Origin: Lentisphaerae bacterium WC36
GTDB lineage: Bacteria; Verrucomicrobiota; Lentisphaeria; Victivallales; SZUA-371
Assembly (NCBI GenBank): GCA_020683205.1
Contig: CP085689.1
Coordinates: forward strand, 2,660,230 to 2,724,229
DNA length: 64,000 bases
Direction of reading: 5' to 3'
Numbering within the stretch: the stretch's first letter is position 1; every line of letters starts with the position of its first letter. The position numbers and the translations under genes are program-made. Below are positions 1 through 8,320 of the stretch, one piece after another. A model generated the notes under the pieces. The model made no database searches, was not told the DNA's origin, and saw nothing but the letters and a program-made list of their open reading frames with translations.

Positions 1-496
1 TCTGTCCATGACCACTGCTACTCATAATCGGTTTAACAACACACGGAATACCAATATCTTTAACTGCCGCTAAAAACTCTTCTTTAGTTGTTGCAAATTC
101 GTATGGTGAAGTTTCAAGTTGCAATTCTTCAGCAGCCAAACGACGAATGCCTTCACGATTCATCGTTAACATTGTTGCTTTTGCTGTCGGAATTACATTA
201 AAACCTTCTTTTTCAAGCTCTAATAAAGTTTCAGTCGCAATAGCTTCAACCTCTGGAACAATATAATCTGGTTGTTCTTTTTCTGCAATCTCACGTAATC
301 TTGCACCATCAAGCATTGATGCGACATATGAACGGTGTGCAACTTGCATTGCAGGAGCATTCTCATAAGCATCAACAGCAATAACTTCTACATTATATCT
401 TTGAGCTTCAATTACGAATTCTTTGCCTAATTCACCAGAACCACACAACATAACCTTTGTGGCATCTTTGCGCAATGCTGTTCCTAATTTTGTCAT
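1..496 (-). CDS. purT: Formate-dependent GAR transformylase PurT (N-terminal part, runs off window)
   Basis: PurT makes formyl-GAR from GAR, formate and ATP in purine synthesis, in the cytoplasm. Translating the minus strand from the ATG at 496 gives a protein starting [26 protein letters not shown] in two pieces of the ATP-grasp pre-domain, followed by the very conserved [16 protein letters not shown] and a [16 protein letters not shown]-grasp segment. This matches E. coli PurT from its first residue. About 165 codons are inside the window; the C-terminal part lies to the left. An AGGAAA Shine-Dalgarno sits about 8 bases before the ATG. The gene is divergent from dnaE. A PurN-like enzyme at 61364-62266 could serve the same step. 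Confidence 0.93.
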   Translation of the reverse strand, partial: MTKLGTALRKDATKVMLCGSGELGKEFVIEAQRYNVEVIAVDAYENAPAMQVAHRSYVASMLDGARLREIAEKEQPDYIVPEVEAIATETLLELEKEGFNVIPTAKATMLTMNREGIRRLAAEELQLETSPYEFATTKEEFLAAVKDIGIPCVVKPIMSSSGHGQ

Positions 497-562
497 TATA
501 TTAATTTCCTATTGATATTTTAATACTATAAAGATTCTTTTATTTTTTATATTAATCATTAC

Positions 563-591
563 AATTTAGCATGATGCAAATTCAATGTCAA
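563..591 (-). promoter_or_regulatory. Sigma-70-type promoter of purT
   Basis: On the minus strand a perfect -35 TTGACA (586-591) is followed, after exactly 17 bases, by TAAATT (563-568), about 70 bases upstream of the purT ATG. Seen in sequence; promoter activity is inference. Confidence 0.6.
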
Positions 592-716
592 TTAACAACA
601 AAATAATATTGTTTTTTTTACAAAAATATTTGGGAAAAAGAGGATATTAGTTGTATTGTAAAAACGTATTATATTTAAGGGTATCTCTAAAAATCAAACT
701 TTCTTAGGAGTTAATA

Positions 717-3700
717 ATGGCAGCAGATTTTGTACATTTGCACGTGCATTCTCACTATAGTTTACTAGATGGAGCGTGTACGATAAAAGGTTTAGCCGAA
801 ATGGCAAAAGAAAACAATATGAGCGCAGTAGCAATTACTGACCACGGATTCATGGGTGGTACTATCGATATGTATAATACTTTTACACGCTCGGGTTTAA
901 AGCCAATTATTGGCTGTGAAGCATATGTTTCACCTACAGATCGTTTTGATAAAAATTCTGCGGTGCCGAATATTCGTGGTAATCACTTGGTTTTATTAGC
1001 TAAAAATTATGACGGCTATATTAATTTATGTAAATTAATCAGCGAAGCATACTCAACTGGAATGTTTTACAAACCAAGAATCGATAAAGAATTGATGGCT
1101 CAATACAGCGACAACTTAATTGCATTATCTGCATGTATTGGAGGTGAAGTGCCGCAGAGTATTTTGAATGGCAACATCGACTTAGCGCGCAAACAGATAG
1201 GCGAACATATTGATATTTTTGGGAAGGATAATTATTACCTTGAGTTAATGGACCATGGCATGGAAGAGGAAATTCGTGTTAATCGTGAATTAATTACCTT
1301 AAGCAAAGAATTTGATTTGAAGTGCGTTGCAACCAACGACGTACATTATTTGCGAAAAGAGCATGCAAAAGCACATGAAATTATGCTTTGTATTCAAACA
1401 CAATCAAAACTAGATGATCCAAAACATTTTCAATTCCCTGCTCCAGAATTTTATTTTAAAAGCACTGATGAAATGAAAGAGCTATTTAAAGAAATTCCAG
1501 AGTCAATTACGAATACCGTTGAAGTCGCTGAAAAATGCGATATTGAGTTTAAATTTGCTCCAGAGGTCAACCACTACCCTAAATATGACCCAAATGATTC
1601 ATTTGAAGATGAAAAACATAAACTGCGTGAAATTTGTTTAGATGGTCTTGAAGAGCGTTATAAATTTAATCCTCGCGATGAGGAAAATTTGACGGAAGAA
1701 GATCAAGCTAAAATCGACCGTATGGATTATGAATTAGATGTTATTTCAACAACTCAATACTGCAGTTATTTCCTTGTAGTTGCAGACTTTATTAAGTATG
1801 CAGAAGATATTGGTGTTCCGGTAGGACCAGGACGTGGTTCTGGTGCTGGTAGTTTAGTTGCCTACTTAACCCATATTACAAATATTGAACCGCTACGTTA
1901 TAATTTACTGTTTGAGCGTTTTCTTAATCCTGAACGTGTCAGTCCTCCCGACTTTGATATTGACTTCTGCGAGAAAAGGCGTGTCGAGGTTATCGAATAT
2001 GTTCGCAATAAATACGGTTCTGAATCAGTTGCGCAGATTGGAACATATGGAACATTAAAAGCAAAAGCGGTTATTAAGGACGTTGCTCGAGTAATGGGCC
2101 TCAATTTTGCTGACGGTGATAAGATTACAAAATTAATTCCGACCGACCCAAAAATGACATTAGCAAAAGCAAAAGCTGAGGTTCCAGAACTTGTTGAGTT
2201 GATTGAAACAGATCCAGTAGTTGCAGAAATTTTTGAATACGCTGAAGTTTTAGAAGGTGTAAACCGTAATATGTCAATTCACGCTGCGGGTGTAATTATT
2301 GGAGACCAACGCCTTGATAACTTAGTGCCGTTAGCGCGTGGAGCTGGTGGTGAAGTTATTACCGAGTTTCCTGCAGTACCGTGTGAAGATTTAGGTCTAC
2401 TAAAAATGGACTTCTTAGGCTTAAGAACATTAACAGTAATCCAAGAAGCTGTAGATAATGTCAAAATGAGCAAAGGCATTGAAATTGATTGGGATACAAC
2501 ATCTTTAGAAGACAAAAATACCTTTGATTTATTATCTCGCGGTGACACTGTTGGTGTATTCCAGCTAGAATCAGGTGGAATGCAAAATTTATGCCGCTCA
2601 TTCGGTGTAGAAACAGTAGAGCATATTATTGCATTATTAGCGATTTATCGCCCAGGTCCAATGCAATTTATCCCTGATTTTATTGACTGTAAAATGGGAC
2701 GCAAAGAAATTGTTTATGACCATCCTAAAATGGAGCCATTATTAAACGAAACCTACGGTATTATGCTTTATCAAGAGCAGATTATGCAGGTAGTTCAGGT
2801 TTTGGCAGGCTTCACCTTAGGTCAAGCAGATATTCTCCGTCGTGCAATTGGTAAAAAGAAAGAAGACGTTTTAGCGCAACAGAAAGCAAAATTTGTTGAA
2901 GGTTGTAAGAAAGCTTCTGATATTAATGAAAAATTAGCCGACCAAATTTGGGCAAAAATTGAATTATTTGCTGGTTACGGTTTCAATAAATCGCACTCTG
3001 CAGCTTATGGATTTTTATCATATCGTACGGCATACTTAAAAGCAAATTATCCTGAAGAATTTATGGCGGCGGTGTTATCAAGTGAGATTAACAATGCCGA
3101 AAAAATTGCATTCTTTATTGGCGAATGCAAAGAGATGGGGATTTCAATTTTGCCACCATGTGTAAGCAAAAGTGAAATCAACTTTACAGTGGATGGAAAC
3201 TCAGTTCGTTTTGGATTAGGGGCTATTAAAGGTTGCGGTGAAGCTGCTGCGAGTAAAATTATTGCCACCCGTAAAGCAGACGGAGCGTTTGAATCATTGT
3301 TAGATTTCTGTGAACGCGCTGGCGATGCAATGAATTCACGTATGATGGAGAATTTGACCCGTAGTGGAGCATTTGATTCTTTTGGTCATAAACGTTCACA
3401 ATTATTACAATTGGCAGAACCGACGTTAAAACATGCAGCACAATCTCGAAAAGATAAAGAGTCTGGACAAGGATCATTATTTGATATGTTAGCAGAGCCA
3501 GATGATTCGATGGAAATTCCTGTCCCTAATATTCCTGAATTAGATGAACATGAAATTCTAAGTAGTGAAAAAGAATTACTTGGTTTTTACGTTACAGGTC
3601 ATCCATTAAGCAAATACAGTGAAATTCTGAGTAACTACACGACATCAACAACTGTTAAAATTTCCGAAATGAATGATCGTGAGGGTATAAAATGTGGTGG

Positions 3701-4250
3701 AATAATTAAAAGTATTCAACGAAAAATTACTCAAAAAGGAGCACATTGGGCAATTTTAGAGCTTGAAGATCTATATGGTACAATTGAGTGCTTAGTTTAT
3801 AGCAGAACACTAGAAGAAGCAGAAATGAATGGCGTAGAATTTGCCGAAGACAAATTAATTTTTGTTGAAGCATTGACGCAAAAACGTGATGAAAATGCTC
3901 GTGTCAATTTAACCGCCCAAAAAATAATTCCTCTTGATTTTGTTATGGCACAAAACACTAATGAGATTCACCTGCATTTATATGAAGGAAGCGCAACAAC
4001 TGAAAAAATTACTAAGCTTAAGAATCTTTGTAATAATTACCCCGGTGAAACTGAAGTTATTTTAGCTGCAACTCTTAGCAGTGGGGAAATTGTTTTTATT
4101 GAGGCTTCAAGTAAAATGAAAATATCTGTTGATGAAGATTTTTTAACCCAAATTAGAGATATTTTAGGGGAAAAACGTTACCGACTTAAGGCTGATTTAA
4201 CAGTACCTAAACCAAAAAATAACTTTTATCGTAAGAAAAGTGATAGTTAA
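717..4250 (+). CDS. dnaE: DNA polymerase III alpha subunit
   Basis: Catalytic subunit of the replicative polymerase. The 1177-residue length fits bacterial DnaE (E. coli 1160). It opens with the PHP domain (HLHVHSHYSLLDGA, residues about 7-20). The polymerase active site shows PDFDIDF with Asp412 and Asp414, and KMDFLGLRTLT with Asp565, matching the three catalytic aspartates of E. coli. A helix-hairpin-helix-like segment lies near residues 830-880, a clamp-binding motif QGSLFD at 918-923, and an OB-fold at about 985-1060. AGGAG at 706-710 fixes the start. The N-terminal PHP motif keeps its His residues, so metal binding is plausible. It is followed after 73 bases by kdsD. Confidence 0.97.
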   Translation: MAADFVHLHVHSHYSLLDGACTIKGLAEMAKENNMSAVAITDHGFMGGTIDMYNTFTRSGLKPIIGCEAYVSPTDRFDKNSAVPNIRGNHLVLLAKNYDGYINLCKLISEAYSTGMFYKPRIDKELMAQYSDNLIALSACIGGEVPQSILNGNIDLARKQIGEHIDIFGKDNYYLELMDHGMEEEIRVNRELITLSKEFDLKCVATNDVHYLRKEHAKAHEIMLCIQTQSKLDDPKHFQFPAPEFYFKSTDEMKELFKEIPESITNTVEVAEKCDIEFKFAPEVNHYPKYDPNDSFEDEKHKLREICLDGLEERYKFNPRDEENLTEEDQAKIDRMDYELDVISTTQYCSYFLVVADFIKYAEDIGVPVGPGRGSGAGSLVAYLTHITNIEPLRYNLLFERFLNPERVSPPDFDIDFCEKRRVEVIEYVRNKYGSESVAQIGTYGTLKAKAVIKDVARVMGLNFADGDKITKLIPTDPKMTLAKAKAEVPELVELIETDPVVAEIFEYAEVLEGVNRNMSIHAAGVIIGDQRLDNLVPLARGAGGEVITEFPAVPCEDLGLLKMDFLGLRTLTVIQEAVDNVKMSKGIEIDWDTTSLEDKNTFDLLSRGDTVGVFQLESGGMQNLCRSFGVETVEHIIALLAIYRPGPMQFIPDFIDCKMGRKEIVYDHPKMEPLLNETYGIMLYQEQIMQVVQVLAGFTLGQADILRRAIGKKKEDVLAQQKAKFVEGCKKASDINEKLADQIWAKIELFAGYGFNKSHSAAYGFLSYRTAYLKANYPEEFMAAVLSSEINNAEKIAFFIGECKEMGISILPPCVSKSEINFTVDGNSVRFGLGAIKGCGEAAASKIIATRKADGAFESLLDFCERAGDAMNSRMMENLTRSGAFDSFGHKRSQLLQLAEPTLKHAAQSRKDKESGQGSLFDMLAEPDDSMEIPVPNIPELDEHEILSSEKELLGFYVTGHPLSKYSEILSNYTTSTTVKISEMNDREGIKCGGIIKSIQRKITQKGAHWAILELEDLYGTIECLVYSRTLEEAEMNGVEFAEDKLIFVEALTQKRDENARVNLTAQKIIPLDFVMAQNTNEIHLHLYEGSATTEKITKLKNLCNNYPGETEVILAATLSSGEIVFIEASSKMKISVDEDFLTQIRDILGEKRYRLKADLTVPKPKNNFYRKKSDS

Positions 4251-4323
4251 TTTTAAATTTTGTAAAATCAGAGTATATTTTATAGTGAGTTTAATTTAAA
4301 AATAAAAATTAGAAAGGTTTTAA

Positions 4324-5301
4324 ATGAGCAAATTTATTAAACACGCACAGGAAGTTTTTGATATTGAAATTGAAGGCTTAAAATATTTGCGTGATAATTT
4401 AGATAGAGAAAAATTCAATGAATTAATTGAAATGAGTAAAAAAACTTTAGACAATGGCGGTAAATTAATTTTAACCGGTATTGGCAAAAGTGGCTATATT
4501 GGTCAAAAGATTTCTGCGACGCTTTCAAGTGTTGGCTCTCCATCAATTTTCATGCACCCTGTTGAAGCATTGCATGGAGATTTAGGAATTGTCCAAGAGA
4601 ATGACCTTCTAATTGCAATTAGCTATAGCGGCGAAACTGACGAACTTTTAGCAATTATTACTCCTGCTAAACGCTTAGGTTTACATATTGTGGCAATTAC
4701 AGGTTGTTCTGACTCTCGTCTAGCAAATCTTTGTGATTTAACAATCGACATGAATGTACCTAAAGAAGCTTGCCCTTTTAACCTAGCTCCAACAACTACT
4801 ACTACTGCATTACTAGTTTTAGGTGATGCCTTAGCAATGGTTTTACTTGAAGAACGCGGCTTCACAAAAAGAAAATACGGCAGTCTACATCCAGGTGGAG
4901 CAATTGGTAGAGCTGTAACAATGCGCATTAGCGATATAATGAGACCTAAGGAAAAATTAGCAATTTCGACTGCAAACAAAACTGTTAAAGAATGCTTGTA
5001 TGAAATGACTAGAGTGCGCTGTGGTGCAACGATAGTTGTTAATGAAAATAGCGAATTGCTCGGAGTATTTACTGACGGCGACTTTAGACGCCATGCTGAA
5101 AGCGACATTACAGTCCTAGACAAAAAGATTTCAGAGGTCATGACAGAAAACCCTATCTCAGTAAATGCTAATATTTTAGCAGTAGAGGCATTGAAACTAA
5201 TTGAAAATAAGCATATTAATGATATTGTAGCTATTGATGATGAATCTAAAGTTATTGGTTTAGTTGACATTCAGGACTTACCTGGTCTGAAATTGATGTA
5301 A
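4324..5301 (+). CDS. kdsD: D-arabinose 5-phosphate isomerase (KpsF/GutQ family)
   Basis: Converts ribulose 5-phosphate to arabinose 5-phosphate, the first committed step to Kdo for LPS. The 325-residue protein has an N-terminal SIS domain (TGIGKSGYIGQKISATLSS about residues 50-70; HPVEALHGDLG; AISYSGETDE) and two C-terminal CBS domains (about 205-325, IMRPKEKL and VMTENPISV). Length and order match KdsD (328 residues in E. coli). AAAGG precedes the ATG by a few bases. Its place upstream of a TPR envelope protein and lptE supports an outer-membrane biogenesis cluster. Pathway assignment is from family knowledge; GutQ-like or KpsF-like roles cannot be separated here. Confidence 0.93.
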   Translation: MSKFIKHAQEVFDIEIEGLKYLRDNLDREKFNELIEMSKKTLDNGGKLILTGIGKSGYIGQKISATLSSVGSPSIFMHPVEALHGDLGIVQENDLLIAISYSGETDELLAIITPAKRLGLHIVAITGCSDSRLANLCDLTIDMNVPKEACPFNLAPTTTTTALLVLGDALAMVLLEERGFTKRKYGSLHPGGAIGRAVTMRISDIMRPKEKLAISTANKTVKECLYEMTRVRCGATIVVNENSELLGVFTDGDFRRHAESDITVLDKKISEVMTENPISVNANILAVEALKLIENKHINDIVAIDDESKVIGLVDIQDLPGLKLM

Positions 5302-5334
5302 AACTTTGAGGGTTAAAAACGGTACAAATTAAAT

Positions 5335-6648
5335 ATGAAACTTACTATAAATAAATTTTACAGCATAGCGTTATTAGCTTTATGTATCAATCAAGCTCAA
5401 GCAGTGAAATTAGAGGACAAAAAACTGGACTTTAATAAATCAAGCGGCTTGAAAGGATTCTTTTTTAGTGATGATGATAATGACTATAGCAACAATGCCA
5501 AAAGTCAAGTTAATGCAGCAAAGGCTGCTAAAAGCTTAAAGGAAGCTAAAAAACTAGAGTTAGCTAAAGATTACCGCGATGCTGCTGATAAATATTTAGA
5601 GGTAAGGTTATATTCAGATATTAACAAAACTAAAGCTAAAGCTGTACAAAAAGCTGCAGAATGTTATGAAAAAGCAGGATTACTTTTTGAGCAATTTAAA
5701 TGTTTAGAAAGGTTAATAAAAAGTTACCCTCATTATGTTGATTTTGCAGAAGTTGTTGATAAACAATTTGCTATTGCTGATAAATTCTTTGCAGGTCACC
5801 GTGACCCAGAATTTTATTCATTACGCTGGGTTCCTTGGCTTACTGGCGAAGACAAATCTGCAGAAATATACGAAAAAGCTATTGCTAATGCACCTTTTTC
5901 AAAATATTCAGCTCAAGCAACTTTACGATTAGCAAAAATGAAAGTAAAAGAAGAACTTTATGAGGATGCGATGAAGCTTTTCAGAAAAGTTATTTATGAC
6001 CATTCAAAAAGTAAAAGTGCTGAATTTGCTTATTTAGAAATGATTATGCTATTAACCTCACTGTCAAAAAGTGGTGATGGTGATGGCAGAATGGCATATG
6101 AAGCAATTCAATTAATAACTAGCTATAAAGAAAAATACCCGAATTCAAAAGAAATAGAATGGGTAGACAAACAGCTAATTATCACCAAAAATAATGCGGC
6201 ACGCCGCCTTTATAATATCGCTAAATTTTATAAACGTTATAATAACGAAAAAGCAGCAAAAGATTATTTAGAGGAAATTATTCAGCGCTATGATACAAGT
6301 AAAACAGTTGTACAAGCTGAAGATATGCTTAGTAGCATTGACCCAAATTTTGAATTAAGTGAACTGCCTCCAAAAATTAAAAGTGAGTACATTCCATATC
6401 AAAAACATGAAATGCTTAGTAGTCCAAGAAAAATTTTAATTGTGCCAGAAAATAGTAACAATAAATGGTTACTACCAATTCGTGATTTAGGAATTGGAGA
6501 CAAAGACAACCTGTCCGATAGCGAAGAAAATGAAAGAGCCAAAAAAGAATTAGAACTAAGTGACCAGCTTAAAAGGGAGCTGCTTTCTGATGAATACAAT
6601 AACAAAGAAAAGAAACAGAGTAACAGTTCTTTGAAAAAATCGTTATAA
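5335..6648 (+). CDS. Exported TPR-repeat protein, envelope cluster
   Basis: A 437-residue protein with a signal peptide ending near AQA-VK (residues about 1-24), so probably periplasmic. Residues about 55-330 are helical with TPR/BamD-like spacing: AKSLKEAKKLELAKDYRDAA, AAECYEKAGLLFEQFKCLERL, ASATLR-like and YEDAMKLFRKVI segments, and CQ-free amphipathic pairs such as NNEKAAKDYLEEIIQRY. The C-terminal 100 residues are highly charged and low complexity. It lies 33 bases after kdsD and 22 bases before lptE, so it is probably co-transcribed. BamD/YbgF-like solenoids commonly work in outer-membrane assembly; a specific function is not assigned. No lipobox is present. Confidence 0.72.
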   Translation: MKLTINKFYSIALLALCINQAQAVKLEDKKLDFNKSSGLKGFFFSDDDNDYSNNAKSQVNAAKAAKSLKEAKKLELAKDYRDAADKYLEVRLYSDINKTKAKAVQKAAECYEKAGLLFEQFKCLERLIKSYPHYVDFAEVVDKQFAIADKFFAGHRDPEFYSLRWVPWLTGEDKSAEIYEKAIANAPFSKYSAQATLRLAKMKVKEELYEDAMKLFRKVIYDHSKSKSAEFAYLEMIMLLTSLSKSGDGDGRMAYEAIQLITSYKEKYPNSKEIEWVDKQLIITKNNAARRLYNIAKFYKRYNNEKAAKDYLEEIIQRYDTSKTVVQAEDMLSSIDPNFELSELPPKIKSEYIPYQKHEMLSSPRKILIVPENSNNKWLLPIRDLGIGDKDNLSDSEENERAKKELELSDQLKRELLSDEYNNKEKKQSNSSLKKSL

Positions 6649-6670
6649 CATTAATTATGGATTCTAAATT

Positions 6671-7207
6671 ATGACTTTAATGACAATGAAATTTATTAAA
6701 TTTTTTAATTTTACAGCGGCTTTAAGCTTACTTTTATTTTTAAATGGTTGTGGTTACCACATTGGTTCAATCAATCATCCACAATTTAAAAGTTTAGCAA
6801 TTGCTCCTGTAACTAATGAAACGCTAACCTATAATGCATCATCAATTTTGCGCGGAAAACTAACAGAAAAATGTACAGTATTTAGTAATTTAAAGTTGAA
6901 ATCACAAAAAACAGCAGACGCCATTTTATACTGTAAAATTTTAAAAATTACTACCCGTGAAATTGTTGATACATCTACCGACAATCAAGAGATTTTCCGT
7001 CCTGCTGAATGGGAATTGGTGATGGAAGTTGAATACTCAATTTTAATTCCTGGTCGTAAACGTCCTTTAATTGACAAAAGAATTGTTGTCGGCAGAAGTA
7101 ATTTTCAATACTTAGGAGATTACACCACCAGTAAACGTAATGGAATAAATCAAGCATCACAGCGACTAGCAACCAAAATTATAAATCAAGCGACCGAAGC
7201 TTGGTAA
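6671..7207 (+). CDS. lptE: LptE-like LPS-assembly lipoprotein
   Basis: LptE plugs the LptD barrel that inserts LPS in the outer leaflet of the outer membrane. The 178-residue protein has a signal peptide with lipobox LNGC followed by the family hallmark GYHIG, then the typical FKSLAIAPVTNET strand and a predicted alpha/beta fold with an R-RP-EWELVMEVEY stretch. The family is weakly conserved, so the call rests on the lipobox-GYH start, size and context (kdsD nearby). Three ATGs (6671, 6680, 6686) could start it; none has a strong Shine-Dalgarno, and the choice only changes a few residues of the signal peptide. Confidence 0.8.
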   Translation: MTLMTMKFIKFFNFTAALSLLLFLNGCGYHIGSINHPQFKSLAIAPVTNETLTYNASSILRGKLTEKCTVFSNLKLKSQKTADAILYCKILKITTREIVDTSTDNQEIFRPAEWELVMEVEYSILIPGRKRPLIDKRIVVGRSNFQYLGDYTTSKRNGINQASQRLATKIINQATEAW

Positions 7208-7233
7208 AAAAAGCCATGAGCAAGGAGTCTCAA

Positions 7234-8109
7234 ATGCGTTACAGAATGTCATTTTATTTACTATTTGCTTGCTCTTTAGCATTGCTGAATGTTACCGGCT
7301 GCTCAGAAAACGAGCGACCACGCAGTTTTGTCGATAAAAAAGTTATTGCTTTGGAAAAAATTCACCCCTATGCATTTAAGTTAATTGCGCAAGGAAAATC
7401 AATTCAAGAAAATGTTTTTGAATCAATTGATTATAAAGCAATTCACACAGATAACATTCTCTTAAAAAATATGTCTTTAACAAGAAAGACCTCTGGAATG
7501 CTTCTAGAGTCTACAAGTGGCGAAGAAAGTTTTAGCACAGAAGTCATTGGCAAAATTGTCAACACTGATAGCTATGTTGTTGATTTTTCGCAAAAAAATA
7601 GCACGCAGGATTTAACAACAACTGAAAGACTTAAGGTTAAACTAAGCAAACGTCAATTCTATTTTCAGGGTCTTTTTGTAGAAAGGTATTTTCTTGATAT
7701 TAGCAGAGCAGAAAAAATTGCTGATCCATTTGCGGAAATTAAAGCAGTACACCCATATGCAATATACCGCCTTGTGAATGGTATGTCATTTAGTATTGGT
7801 GAAGTAAATGAAATTAATTATCTAGCCTTAATGAAGTCAAATATCATTAACAATTTCCTAATTTGGGAAAACGAAGGTTTTTATGGAACAAAGACAAGTG
7901 ACAATACTGAGATTTGTAGCTATAAAATTTTAAGTAAGAAAAAAAATATTTACACACTAGAAGTTAATGTCATAACTCAAAATATGATTGAACAAACTTC
8001 ACAGCAGGTTACGAAAAAAGCCACCTTCCAATTACTACATAGTAAAGATGATCAAATTAAAAGCATTCGCTGTTTAGGGTGGGAAATAATTCCTCAAGAA
8101 AAACTATAA
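7234..8109 (+). CDS. Lipoprotein of unknown function
   Basis: A 291-residue lipoprotein: signal peptide MRYRMSFYLLFACSLALLNV and lipobox VTGC. The ATG at 7234 is chosen because AAGGAG (7222-7227) lies 6 bases before it; a longer reading from a TTG at 7201 would overlap lptE and lacks a ribosome site. The mature part seems to contain two similar halves, each beginning IHPYAFKLI or VHPYAIYRLV followed by a G-S-I-E/G-V pattern and an N/D-Y-LALMKSN-like helix, so it may be an internal duplication of an about 130-residue domain. No family is recognised. It is the last gene of the dnaE-kdsD-lptE run. Confidence 0.7.
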   Translation: MRYRMSFYLLFACSLALLNVTGCSENERPRSFVDKKVIALEKIHPYAFKLIAQGKSIQENVFESIDYKAIHTDNILLKNMSLTRKTSGMLLESTSGEESFSTEVIGKIVNTDSYVVDFSQKNSTQDLTTTERLKVKLSKRQFYFQGLFVERYFLDISRAEKIADPFAEIKAVHPYAIYRLVNGMSFSIGEVNEINYLALMKSNIINNFLIWENEGFYGTKTSDNTEICSYKILSKKKNIYTLEVNVITQNMIEQTSQQVTKKATFQLLHSKDDQIKSIRCLGWEIIPQEKL

Positions 8110-8192
8110 AAAATATTTCCAAAAATTGATTCTACAAAAATTTATCTTATCAAAGAGTCTTTTAATAAGTTACTAAAGTAAAAATCAGCAAT

Positions 8193-8240
8193 AAAAAGTT
8201 GTAACCCACACTTAATGATAATTTATAACAACTTTTTGAT
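8193..8240 (+). terminator. Rho-independent terminator after the lipoprotein gene
   Basis: AAAAAGTTGT (8193-8202) pairs with ACAACTTTTT (8228-8237) across a 25-base loop, giving an A/T-rich stem ending in Ts. It separates the lptE cluster from the hydrolase gene. The stem is weak in GC, so confidence is moderate. Confidence 0.5.
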
Positions 8241-8320
8241 TAGTTTTTATAATTTTAATCTCTTTCCTTTTTATAAAAATGAAGTTAAATTAAAAGAAAA
8301 TAAATTTAAGGAAAGACAAG

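Noticed and set aside
4623-5270. Long minus-strand open frame (215 codons) inside kdsD
   Set aside because: Shadow of the kdsD codon usage; kdsD itself has full family homology on plus.
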